Shown here: positions 11,603-23,078 of the stretch, piece by piece
Numbering within the stretch: position 1 is the first letter of the stretch
How the letters are laid out: each line of letters begins with the position of its first letter
NCBI GenBank assembly: GCA_000708835.1
Contig: DF237404.1
Coordinates: 1 to 64,000 of the forward strand
DNA from: Klebsormidium nitens
Lineage: Eukaryota > Streptophyta > Klebsormidiophyceae > Klebsormidiales > Klebsormidiaceae
Direction: 5' to 3'
DNA length: 64,000 nucleotides
Made by a program: the position numbers and the translations under genes
Notes under the pieces: generated by a model
The model's database searches: none
Seen by the model: the letters and a program-made list of their open reading frames with translations, nothing else
Told to the model about the DNA's origin: nothing

Positions 11603-13099
11603 ATGTCTCGCCCAATGGCCTTGGGCCTGATTCTGCTGGTTTTGTTCCTAACTTCTCAGTCAGATTGGAAACCCCCCAAGGAGGCGCAGGACGAGAGCGA
11701 AGTAAAGGGGAGCAAGGCGGACTTGCATCGGGAAGAAATCAAAGAGAAGGTGGGAGTGAATATCTTACAATTTGCTCTCGATGCGGTGTCGAACGATTGA
11801 AGTCTTCAATCTTGCAACAAGCAATTGAGAGCGTATAGCTGTGCCGAGTCCTCTTCAGAAGCATCTCTGTTTGGGTTCGTTCTTTTTCGCACCCCCTCTC
11901 CAGTAACGTTACATGGCTGTGCTCTTCTCCAGGGGATGTCTTGCTCACAGATGCTAACAGCGTTCCGATTTCAGTATCTGGATCGATGGTGCATGTGCCC
12001 AGGCGGGGCTTTATCTTTCATCGCCTATGTCAAGGAGGCTTGTTGATAGGACTCTTCACTTGAGGCGATGGTATCATTGCTTCTACGTTGGTCTGATTAC
12101 TTGTACCTTATCCTGCTATGGTGAACTTTCAACGGAGTCTGGTCCTATTGCCGCAATTTGCTCCTGGCCTTGATGCAATCGTCCTTTCCATAGCTTGTCT
12201 TGCGAGAGACCTACGACTTCAGTTGTCAGCCGATGCCTATCGCCTATGTTGACTGACATTTCATTGTTCAAAGGCTCTCAACACCAAGCTTGCTTGCAGA
12301 CATCTCGGATGGTCGAGATCTTGCTGCAGAATTGAGGTCATGACAATTCAATAGCTTTCTGTTCGCATTGATGATACCTGCTAATAAGGCTGCTTGGAGG
12401 AACGTTAACAGAAATTCGCATCGGGCTTGTTGCTGGGCTTTGTCTCTTCGAAGAGAACGGAGAGTATCAAGCTCCCCGGGTCAAGATTGGGGGCCTCAGC
12501 TCTTAGACTCGGAGTCAATAAAGCTCGACTCCCCCCTCCTTTATTTGAAGATCTGTACAACGAAACTGGTTTGCGGGACAATAGTTGTAGACTACAGTGT
12601 CCTGATTGGTCGTATGATTGTATGCAACCTCACGCAAGGCAGTCTTGTGCTTTTCCAGATCATCGTCGATCTGACGGCCCACAACAAGCGGCTCGAATCC
12701 GCGAATCTGAAGCTTCGCACCATGGTGTCAAACGTCCAGGACTCCCTCAAAGATTGCGGGTGTGTCTCGCCGTATAACACCACCGCTTCGTTCCTCGAGC
12801 TTGAAGTTGGGTCCCAACAAGAGCCGAAGGCTGCTGACGTTTTAGAGAAGGAAGAAGTAGAGCTGCTCGGGGGGAGCGCGAGCTCGGGGAACGAGCAGTT
12901 GGGACAGAGCCGGTTAGAGAAAGTTAGGATGGGGCATGCTCTGGCAGGGGGGGTGCATCAGGGAGCCGAAGGTGAAGCGGATGCCCTGACGGTCTCCAAA
13001 AGAGAGCTAGGTATGGGTGGAGGGGAGCCATGGCGGCAGCTAGGGGCAGGGAGGGGGTATGACGAGGAGCAGACTCTGTTGGGAGAGGCTGGCTCATGA
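11603..13099 (+). CDS. Predicted signal-peptide/TM coiled-coil protein, function unknown
   Basis: Tentative five-exon model: 11603-11749, 11933-11988, 12274-12336, 12454-12463 and 12659-13099, about 238 aa. Exon 1 starts at ATG 11603 and encodes a hydrophobic stretch (residues about 6-17, ALGLILLVLFL) typical of a signal peptide or anchor, then a charged segment. Exons 3-5 join into a helical, coiled-coil-like segment (DLAAELR, then IIVDLTAHNKRLESANLKLR) followed by an acidic, Gly-rich tail. Exon 4 would be a 10-base microexon; it is the only phase-consistent bridge I found between exons 3 and 5. Exon 2 has an alternative in-frame acceptor at about 11975. Exons 1 and 5 are the best supported. 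I do not recognise the family. Confidence 0.5.
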
Positions 13100-14056
13100 G
13101 AGGCAACTATGATCATTTGGAATGCTTGACGGATTTCGTAGGGGCAGCTTAGTATACCGGCTGAAGTCTTGCACTTTCGTGCGACGGTGTTCAAAATGTA
13201 CCATATTGTGAGTTGACAGATCAATAGTTGTGCATAAACCCGACCCTAGTAGATATTTCACACGGTGTGGCAGATTCTTGCACAGCTTGCATGCATTGTC
13301 AATTCCTGCCATACGTGACATGTACCAACGTGTGACTGCGCAGCGTGAAACCATCCATGTGTCATCGCTCTACATCCAAGGATCTACGTCATGCATATAT
13401 AGTGATCGGATTATGCGATGAGCATGCTAGTTTGGTACTAAGTCATGCATTGGTGCATCGTGTGATGCATTATACAATCACATATGTACTCGCAGAACGC
13501 CAGATCTCAAAATGGCATGCAACGCGCGTTTGATCCTAAGAGCTGTATCCCGCGCGGCATGTGTGGCTGAAGTTGACAGAGTGCTTCTAGTTGGCCCCAA
13601 TTATTATGTACATGCTCAACAACTATTGATCCGTACCGACTACTGTAATTCCCGGGGACTTTTGGCCATACCGCAACGGTTCTAAACATAGGGTGCTAAT
13701 ATGATCCGGTGGATCATGGATGGCAGAGGGGTACAGATCGATGTTTTTGCCATCGGGCGATTTGCGGTCAACTTAGGATCAATTTTGCTGCACCGACCAG
13801 TAAGGCAGCCTGCAGACGTCTATCATAGTATTATCGCGTTATTGCTGCAGAATATGAACTTCGAGAAGAGATTAACACCAGAAAAAACCTTCTGCTCCTC
13901 AGGAATTGACATAGATGGACTTGATCACTGTCAACTTGACGGCTGAGTCAGACCGACCGACTAGAGACAGACCACTTGGGATCTAAATGACCACCTGCGA
14001 GATCGCTATTGGAATGAGGCGACTCTGTGGCAACAGGACGGAGGGACACATCACAA
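13100..14056. other. Intergenic between convergent genes
   Basis: This lies between the coiled-coil gene (plus) and MYB 2 (minus), so it should contain both 3' UTRs. The middle (13,200-13,700) is rich in ATGCAT and CATGTG words and contains TATATA. The ORF at 13701-13946 has no family resemblance and no partner exons. No gene is called. Confidence 0.45.
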
Positions 14057-17000
14057 TCACTGCTGCGAATGCTGAAGGAAGCTCCCTACCAACTGTTGCG
14101 TCAACGAAGGTGAGAGCTGCCCGCTAGGCCCGTTGTCCACTCTCTGCGTTGTGTCTGCTGCCTGCAACGATTGCGCCTGCACCGCTTTTGCGACCGCGTC
14201 CCTCATCAGGGCCATGAACGGGTTCGATTGCAGTTCCGAGGGTGTCACGGCCGTCGGAAGCTCGTCCCCGTCCCCAGCTCCGGTCGCTTGCAGCATCGGT
14301 CGCATCGCTTGCGCGACCGCCGTGCTGATCACGGAACTAAAGACGGCACTAGGGTCCCCCACTACATCACTGCCGGAAAGGGGCGCACCAGTTAAGGGTC
14401 CAGTCGCACTGCCGATTGGCAAGCCCGGAAGCTTCGGATCGTCTCCCTCCCCTTCTTCAAACATCTCCTGCGAGAGGAGAGGTCCTCGCACCCCCCGGCC
14501 CGGGTCGTCCACGCCGGATCGGCAACATCCCCGGCCGCAGTGGTTGGGGACGACTGAAACTGGTCGTGAGTGAGGGGACCGGCTGGTGGAGCTCGAAGGG
14601 TGGCTCAGCGACTGGGGGGGAAGGGTTAAGGACAGGAACGTCGCCTCGGAGGTCTCTGGTCGGCTGGAGGGGGGCTGGTGCAGGGAGGGGTGGTAGAACG
14701 GAGTGCTGGCCGAGGGCAAGGGTTGCTGGGCGGTGGTGTAGTGCCCCAGGTCTAGTCTGCGCAGTGAAAAAGGGATGTCCAAGCGTCAACAGGGTAAACC
14801 TTTTCGTCTTCACAATGCGTGAGGGGGAGACATCAATCGTTCTTGCCTTTCATCTATTATTCTGTCACGCCTCGCGACTTAAAGAAGTAGCGCCCTGCCT
14901 TTGACTATTCGCGTAACTCGTAAGTGGTCCGAAGGACCAGAAAGCCACCCACTTCAGGCTCCAGCTACCACCTTCTACCAATCAAAGCGACGCTAATTAT
15001 CATGGCAGCTCTCCAGACACAACAGTAGAGCTGGCCGGGAGCACGAGCAAGTTCGGTAAACCAACCACAACTTGACCCACACTCTAACCCTACTGGTCTC
15101 ACAGTCCTGCAGGACAAGTGTAAGCGCCGGTTACTCTACAAGACCCCAATTTCGTAGGCCTCACCTTGCCCGCTTCGCACTCTCCGCCAACAGCTCCTGT
15201 GCACTCGACTGGCTATGCTCGCTATCCCCAGCTTGCCCGTCCAGGTCCCCATCAACGCTGTACGACCGCTTGCGTCCGAAGATGTCCACAATCTGTCCGT
15301 CAATGTCCAGGAAGCGCCGGGACAGCGTGCTGTTCCAGTGGTTCTTGATGGCGTTGTCAGTCCTGCGCGTGGAGCAGTGAAAAGATAATGAATAGCAGAC
15401 TTTGTGGGCGGATCTGAGGGACCTCCGTACGGAGTGCTAGGCCAACTAGTCCCTTAAATATCGTCCTTGCTCGACAGAACCAGCATCCCAGTGACTTACG
15501 AGTAAAGGAAGTTTTGATGCTGGTCCTCTCTCCTAAAAAGTTCCGCACCTTCCCAAGTAGCTTCAATTGAAAGCGTGCCAGCGCAACCAAACGGACCGGT
15601 AACTAGAGTAAGGTCATCTGGATTAAATGCGGATGTTGCAACTGTTGAAGCTGCCTAGCCCTCAGCCAAGTGACAAGCTGTGCCCCCTTTGTCTGGAAGC
15701 AGGTCACTAACACCAATCGAGGCAACAGCATCAACCGTGTCGTCTGCAGCACTTGATCAAAACACGGTTCGTCGGCAGCCTGGTGACCCTCAAAGTAACA
15801 AGGGCGTCTCAACGTGAACCGAACGGACACCGATTGAGGAGGTCACTCACCGGCCCGGAAGCAGACGTGCGATGGTCGCCCACTTGTTGCCGTGCTCCGC
15901 ATGCGCTGCGATGATCTTGGCGTCCTCCTCATCCGTGAACGGTTTGCGCTTAACCTGCGGGTTCAGTTGGTTGCACCACCGCAGCCGACAGCTCTTGCCA
16001 CTGCGGCCCTGGATCCCCCGTGCTGCAGCAGACAAGAAGGGTTACTTAAACCCAATAGTGACCATGTAGTAACCAAGTGTTAGTGAGAGTGAAAGTAACC
16101 GTGTTGTAAACAAGTAATCTGGAAGCAACTAATCAGAAAGCAACTGATCATCCAAGTCTAACTACAATTACCAAGCAAGTCTGCATTGCCCATGGGCAGA
16201 TAAGATGATGTATGAACGTTATTAACCCCTTAAGAGCTCCCTCAGGTCTGTAGCAAAAGATTGAGGCAAATCCATATTCTAGCTGTGCGCTTGACGATCC
16301 AGTTTCCAAGAATTCCCCCCATTCAGGTTGGAACAGAATCGAACGTACGTAAGTGCAAATATGTGCACCTAATATCTTGAAGTCAGTCATGCAGTCAGGG
16401 CCACCTGCTCTGGATCGTACCAGCCACGCAAGTAAGGGGCCCCTTTTCAAAGTTGCAGCATTGCTTGCTTTTGCAACGCGTCGGAGCGTTCAGAATTTTC
16501 GAGGCAAGGTGGGCTATGAGAGCAAGGTCTTAGAGAGGACAACCAGATTGGTAAACACCTGAAACGCCAGAAGAGCCAGGACAGAGACTAACGTGAAGTA
16601 GGCAATGCAGGAAGGAGAATGACAGATGTGCAGAGATTCTGTTGACAAAAGCTACCTGTGGCCATGCCTGAAACCCTAGTTGCGCCAAGTCAATGAAGCT
16701 CGACCAGTCTGTAAGTACATCTACATATTTATACCACCATCATCCGGTGCAAAGGAGCAGGAAAACGAGCTATTTGGTAAACCACGGCACGCAGAATGCA
16801 AACAAAAGCATGGTGCATCATTGATGGCACACACAGATGCAGCCATGCTGTTGGTGTTTGACGAAAAACAGACTGCATTTTACGACGAGGCCATTTCGCA
16901 AGACAAACCTGCTTCACCTGATCCTTTGTCGGACAAGAGGGATTTATAGTTGCATTGCTCATCAAGACCAAACGAGGACCAAAGACGAAGCACAGCCAAA

Positions 17001-17664
17001 GAAGCAGCATTTCCAAAGCGAGCAAGCCGACTTTATTCCAGCCTCCTTGGAAACAAAAAGCTGGCTTAGATCTTTATCAAGGGAGTGATGACAAGCAGTG
17101 CAGAATAAGGTGCCAAATATGTCACCATCAGCTACTTGTCGCAGTAAATATCCAATTGCGCAGCAATGTAATTGGCCCGCATACTTGCAAGCAAGCAGCT
17201 AATGAAGGGTGGCAACAAGAAGAGCTAGACCAGGTACATCGTTTGAACAAGACTTGACAGCACACATTGTTTCCACATGGCAAAAATCAGGACAACGCAT
17301 TTTTTTTTTGCTAGCTCGGACACTGGATAAGCACTCGCAAAACGATATTCAAAAAGAGAGGCAACATCAAAGCTCAGAGTGATGCGGACATAGAGACGCT
17401 TCAAACCTGCCAGAAGCATCCGTCCTCACCTATCAGCGTCCAGTTTCTTGGTCCAAAATGCTCGACGAGTCGATGCAAGAGATCGTCTTCGGCTGCACTC
17501 CAGGGGCCTTTGATTGTTTCTTCCCTGCTGACGTTGTTTGGCGCAGGTCCCTGCCCTTCCCCTCCGCTCAAATGGCTCCCGGCGCCGCCGTCCCCTTCTC
17601 CTCTGCTTTGGAAACTTTCATGTCCTGTCTGGAGCTGTTGCTCCTGACCAATTTCAGAGCTCAT
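14057..17664 (-). CDS. R2R3-MYB transcription factor with LxLxL EAR motif (MYB 2, MYB44-group-like)
   Basis: Predicted nuclear repressor. Four exons: 17430-17664, 15851-16022, 15165-15362, 14057-14756, with GT-AG borders and matching phases, about 434 aa. R2 is split between exons 1 and 2 ([25 protein letters not shown], joined to [17 protein letters not shown]). R3 is split between exons 2 and 3 ([44 protein letters not shown]). All three R2 tryptophans and both expected R3 tryptophans are present. The tail carries LSLTL at about residues 243-247, an LxLxL EAR motif. The linker and [14 protein letters not shown] resemble land-plant subgroup 22 (MYB44/70/73/77), known for ABA, auxin and stress responses; that assignment is inference. 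I chose ATG 17664 because it gives a normal-length N-terminus. Unlike MYB 1, R3 keeps NHWNS. Confidence 0.92.
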
Positions 17665-18574
17665 GCAGGCAATATAGTAGAGCCAGCAGATAAGGACTAA
17701 TTTCAAGCCTTGCAGAAAGCTGCTTCTTGAGATTTGCCCAGAAGGGCCAACGACCAGACTGAAACAACCATTGAAGCTACTGCATAATGCTGCAAAACAA
17801 TCCTGCAGGAAACCCCCAAGCTGTTGGACGTTAATATTCGAGAGGATTTTCCTGATAAGGTAGATCCACCTCCGTTTGCTGAAAGACAACTATAGCGAAA
17901 GACTACCAAAAGGGTTTTGTACGGCAGCATGCCTCCTTCTTAAACTGGCAGCAGACTCCTAACATGTCATCGGAAACGAAGGCGAAAGACTCAAGAGGGA
18001 TCTGGCCCCCGTCCTTTTGCCGTCTGCTATCTCTCTTGAATTTGAAAGAGGGGAAGGCTGGAGGAAGGCTGAGATTCACGAAGGGCATATCAACCTTTTG
18101 CATAGACTCAAAACTGACTCCTCAAACGCCACATGAAGCTTCAAGCAACCCGCTTCATAACCGAAATCTTCACAGAGGGAGCTATCCTGACCATCCATTC
18201 AAAGGCGGCAGCCCTTTGCATCCGTTCGATGATGGCTGCACTGATCTTGACCGTAAGATTTCCAACCGCCATGCAGTGACGTATTACCGTGTCGGACCGC
18301 AGATTGTCCGTTTCGCGGCCGCCCTCCGCGTTTTTTGTCGAACCCAACCCCTCGTAAACCCCTGATTCATGGTGGCGCGACTGGATGAAGGGGCGCGGCG
18401 GCCTCCTGTACGTCGCATAACAGGCGCTGAGGTTTCCCGCCAACTTGTCTGGCTCTGGGCTGAAGATTGAAACAGTGAAAGCATGCAACTACCTGGTCTC
18501 CGCACTGCAAATCAACGTTGCCCTTTGATTCTTGCGCCAATATATATCAGGTCCGTCAGGAGAACTTGCTGACT
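17665..18574. promoter_or_regulatory. Divergent upstream region of MYB 2 and Mpv17
   Basis: About 0.9 kb separates the start codons of MYB 2 (minus) and the Mpv17-family gene (plus). It must contain both promoters and 5' UTRs. CCAATATATATCAG lies at 18537-18550, close to the Mpv17 start; it is TATA-like but only 25 bases from the ATG, so its role is uncertain. No ORF here is convincing. Confidence 0.35.
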
Positions 18575-21500
18575 ATGGCTGCTCTAGCAGCCAGCAGGGT
18601 AATCCAGCAGACCTGCACGCCGTTTCTCACATCTCGAAGCAGAAATCCACGGAAGCAATGGGTGCATGCTTCGCCGGCGTGCGGCACATGCTCTTGGCAA
18701 TCACCAAAGCTTTTGACTCTCCAAAGCTCGAACATATTTCAGACTAACGATCTCCCTGTTGCATCCAGTCATCGTAAACTGTCTTCAAAGAGCAGGGATA
18801 AGCAGAGGTTGAGTGCCCTCGCTACAGAAACTGAGTTCGGAGGCAACGACGGTGGTGGAAAAAAGGGTACTGGGGTCGGCGATGGGGGGGGTGGCGGTGG
18901 GGGAGGGTCTGGAGGAGACCAAGGCGGGGGGCCAGGTGATTTTGGACCAGGATTTGGGGGAACAGGTGATGGCGGGAAAGGCCCGGAGCCACCATTGAGC
19001 CTCTGGCAACAGTAAGTGGGCATTGGGCTTGTGACGCGCCGCCGTACTTGCATTTGAAAGTTAGGGTTTCCATCGCTTGATGTTTCGTAGCCAAATGCCA
19101 TGAGCTTGATCTCCTTCTTACGCGCATGCAAGTTGTTGCAACAGCGGCAGCATTCGCGAGTGGTTTTCATCTTTGGTAGCGGAATTGGACTGTGTTCATT
19201 GAATTGCATCGGAACGGCAAATGCACGAAGGATTCTAGGTTCTCCAGCAATTGCTCAAACGCGATGCAAAGGTGCTATCTCAAGTTCTTCTTGATTCAGC
19301 CAAAATCTTTTGAGTCCTGCAGCCTGGGAGTTTTCTGCCCCTTTCTGATGCCATTGATTTTACATCCAGAGATCTTGAGAAGCATTGAGCTGGATTGTGA
19401 CAACCGCTCGAAGGGGCACTTGCTTTATAACGTGGATCGTAGAAGCAATCAGCAACTCTAGTAGCAACTCCTTCCATTCTGGGCTTCCTGTGGCAGGTCT
19501 TATTTGTGTGACTCTCGTTGTCTCTCTTTTAGGTACCTCGCTCTCTTAGAAAGCCACCCGGTGCTCACCAAGGCAATCACTTCTTCTTTTCTCAACTTTG
19601 CCGGAGACTTGCTGTGCCAGGTAAGATACTCCGAAGCACTCTCTGGAGATGAAGGAACGCTTTTCACAAAATCGTCAGCAGCTTTGCTTGCTCTATAGTA
19701 GAAGCCATATCGCTTTAGGTTGGTAAAGGACACCTGTCCACGAACACAGCTTTCCTATCTTGATTGCCACATCATACTCAGTTCTTAAGTGTTGCCAAGA
19801 TCCGCTGAATGATCGATCAAATGTGTATACGAGCTGAACTCAACTTCCTGCACTTCAAAGTCGTCTCAATCTGAAGCTGAGCTGGTTGGCAGGTCCGCTT
19901 AGAACTTACAAGGTATTCATTTTTCGCTCTCGTCCAGACTGTGATTGAGAAGAAGAAGGAACTGGACTTCAGACGAATGGGCGTCATCTCTCTCATTGGC
20001 CTCGTTTTGGTGGGGCCTACCCTGCATTTCTGGTGAGCAAGCTGAGCGCTTTTCCAGAAGCTGTTGCTCCCCAAAGCTACGAGCAGTGGAATCATAAAGG
20101 CTTTATTGAACATTGCAGCTTCAGCGCTTCCAAACAAGCCACTGGGTGTTGATCCGGTTATGAGATTGGAGATGGCATCAACGATCAGTGTGCTGGCCGG
20201 TCGCTTCTGGCCACTTGGCAGAAGTAAACCGGCTACTGAGTGTTCAAGATCCGTCCAGCCGACCTGGCTTCAACCTATCGAACTCGGTCAGGACAAACGG
20301 TCAGGTTCAAAGCAAGCCTCAAGTACTACAAAGCGTTCGCATTTCCAGCGTGCACCCTTTCTGATTTGCCTTGTAAATTGGGCGTCGGGGACTGGTTCCC
20401 CCCAGGGGACCACGTAGTGCCCCATGGTGCTGACTTGGTCGCCAAGCCAATTTTCAAGACAGGGAGTGTGTGGGCCTTCGGATGAGTTTCTCCCCTCATG
20501 ACTTGGATGCTCTGTTCCTTGGAATCTGGCACCCTTTTTAAGGGCCAAGTATGCACCATGAAAACCAAATCTGGGGAGAGGGAGTGCGAAGCGTTGCGGA
20601 AGGAAGACAAGATGGACCTTGAGTTGTTTTCCAGGTACGGCCTCCTCAATCGGACGGTGAAAATTCCTGGGGGAGCAGGCATCGTTTCTCGGCTGGTCCT
20701 TGATCAAGTGAGTACTGGCAGGCAAGGCCAACTGAAAACTGCTGCAGCCGAGTTTGACCGTGAGGAGAAGCGGCTGATCTGTCGACTCTGCTTGGGTCGG
20801 GCGTCAGTCAACCTCCTCCTGCTCAAGCAGAGGAGGTCGGGCGGAAGACTCTGCTTGAGCTTCCCTTACTTTGTTCAGTATATCGTTTGGCAATTGTCTG
20901 CCGACGCTTTGATGGTCCATTTCACCTCACCTGTTCGATAGTAACGTCGGGCGCCTTTTCTCCATGATATGTCGCTCTCGAATCTGATGCGTTCCTACCA
21001 TCGGTCTTCACCGTCCAGGCAGGTATATTAGACGCTGGCGACCGAATTCATCGTGGTCACAGCGAACTCTTCGAGACATTCACATTTCGCTTTCTTCGTC
21101 CGACTCTGCTGTGAAGAATTGAAGAAAGACCGTTGCTTCGCGTTCTGGTCACCAAAACAAATCTTGGAATCAATACAACCCCGCCTTCGTTCATAGTCGG
21201 GGGGCGTCGTCCACTTTTTGCCACTGCAGCGTCCACGCTAACCAATCAAGCACCTCAGAAAGTAAACCTTCCAAGAGCGTCAACTGACGGCTTATTCATC
21301 TCGTTCCCAGTTCCTCTTCTCGCCCGCCTTCATCGCCGCTTTCTTCAGCACGCTGCTCACCCTCGAAGGGCGGCCGAGCCTCATCCAAGCTACGTTGCAA
21401 AAGGAGTGGGTATCCACGTGCATAGCCAACTGGAAGATCTGGATCCCCTTCCAGTTCCTCAACTTCTGGCTCGTGCCTCCGCAATTGCAGGTATGTGCTC

Positions 21501-21956
21501 CCTGATCCGTGCAGTCTTTGGCTGTCCAGATCGAATCTCTCAATATCCGTATGCTGTTCTGGCTTCTGAGCAATACGCTGCGGTTCGCTTTCCCGGTCTC
21601 GAACGCTTCTGGTCTTTCTGCGCTTGTACTTTCTTGATCCCTGCACAAAATGGCTCGACCTCTGAGCAGACCATGTGCCTGCTTCCCACGTTTTGAAGGG
21701 CTGTTGAAGCTCCGACTTTGCCGCCTGAGCGTTTCCGATGCTTGCGGCTCCTAATGCCCATTGCAGTGCGTTTAGAACAATCTGTTCCGAACCGTCATTG
21801 TCAAGGTCGTCGAGTGCAGTGCTTGATTGAAAGGTCCTCGCAATACCAACAAGTGTTGGGCTTCCTCAAGTGCTGTCTGTTTGCCTATAGGTCGGCGCGG
21901 CAAACGTGATTGCTCTGCTATGGACAGTTTACCTATCCTTTGTCACTCACAAGTGA
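18575..21956 (+). CDS. Mpv17/PMP22 family membrane protein, chloroplast-type
   Basis: Four-helix membrane protein of the Mpv17/PXMP2 family; some members act as small-solute channels of peroxisomes, mitochondria or plastids. Six exons: 18575-19011, 19533-19620, 19938-20032, 20635-20707, 21311-21490, 21891-21956; phases join to about 312 aa. Exon 1 encodes a Ser/Arg-rich N-terminus that looks like a transit peptide, then a long Gly-rich linker (about residues 87-140). The family core begins at YLALLESHPVLTKAITSS, continues with VGPTLHFWYGLL and the diagnostic IWIPFQFLNFWLVP, and ends YLSFVTHK with a TGA stop. The family domain is complete. Plastid (or dual) location is inference from the N-terminus. 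The Gly-rich linker is longer than in the minimal animal proteins. Confidence 0.92.
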
Positions 21957-23078
21957 GAGAGACTCCATCAGGAGAGGGATGTCAATAATACGGACAGCTT
22001 CGCGTTAGCAGTCAAGTAAAGCTTAGGAAACGTGCTTCTGGATACATTGTACAGAGACATGCTGCCCAGTCCTCAGGCCGTTTGCGGCGTTCGAGTAGTG
22101 AGTTTGCAAGGTAGACTGCTTGACGGGGTCGTGCATTAGGGCCACCGGTTCAGCTGCAGAGTGCGCCGCACCATACAACTGTGCGGTCACAATGCCAAGT
22201 TTGTCACAAGAGATGTTTCTGTGTCTACGCGAATGCATGTGTGGCCTTCGAGGTTTGACCTCGGGGGCTTAATAGACCGTCCCGTGCCAGTTGGTACGTC
22301 GGGTTGTATGCAGCCTCATATGCATAGCAAGGACTTGCGAGGTGAAAGTGCCCCCATATGATTTTCGTTGTGGACTCAACTTCCATATGTGTGGATGTAC
22401 TTCTCGGCGGTTGACGTATATTCGTGGCTTCCCCGCAACTCTACTCGCTTCTAGACGTCCCCCCCGGGGACGCGTTGCAAGCTTGCAATCCGGGGCCCCG
22501 GAATTGGATCTTAGCGACTCATTGTCATATGCCATGATGGCCGCCTAGAGCTATACACTACTTACCGTGAGGCCATAGCAAGCGCGGCGCACTGTCGATG
22601 GATCGCGGTCCGCGGGCCATATATGCAACTGCGAGTTATTCTGCCCATAGGCATGAGCTCACCCGCGCGCATGCATGCGATTTAAGAGCTCATGTGATAC
22701 CCGAATCGGTTGGGCACAATCGGCCGGGATACAACGTACGAGGGCGGCTTGGCGATGACGGTTTCTAAAGAAGCAGCATGATACGTGGGGCTTACTATTT
22801 CGACCAAGACGATTGAGGAACTCTTGATGATCATTCATCACATGCCACTGGATAAAAGCACCCCGGGCAGGCTCCTTCCGAATCCAAGACCGAAACACAG
22901 AAGCCTCGCTGTGAAACGGACCAGCTGCTCTCGAATCCAGCGTATTGGTCAACGTTCTTTACTGTGGAGCTTGGCGAAGTGCCTGAGTGGTTTAGCCTCA
23001 AGCTCACAAACTTTTTTCCTTTTTTAGCTGCCAGCAAATGTGGGCCAATGAATTTGCGTTTATATAAGCAACGACAAT
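21957..23078. other. Intergenic between convergent Mpv17 and MenA genes
   Basis: This holds the two 3' UTRs. ORFs are under 100 codons and unmatched. ATGCAT-like words are frequent at 22,200-22,680. A tRNA-like phrase near 22,979 (TGCCTGAGTGGTTTAGC) does not fold into a cloverleaf with the following bases, so I do not call an RNA. Confidence 0.4.

Noticed and set aside
14416-14904. 162-codon plus-strand ORF
   Set aside because: Antisense shadow of the MYB 2 last exon.
20288-20731. 147-codon minus-strand ORF over Mpv17
   Set aside because: It lies mostly in an intron of the plus-strand gene, with no domain and no splice partners.
22979-23020. tRNA-like phrase TGCCTGAGTGGTTTAGC
   Set aside because: No matching anticodon, T arm or acceptor pairing downstream.
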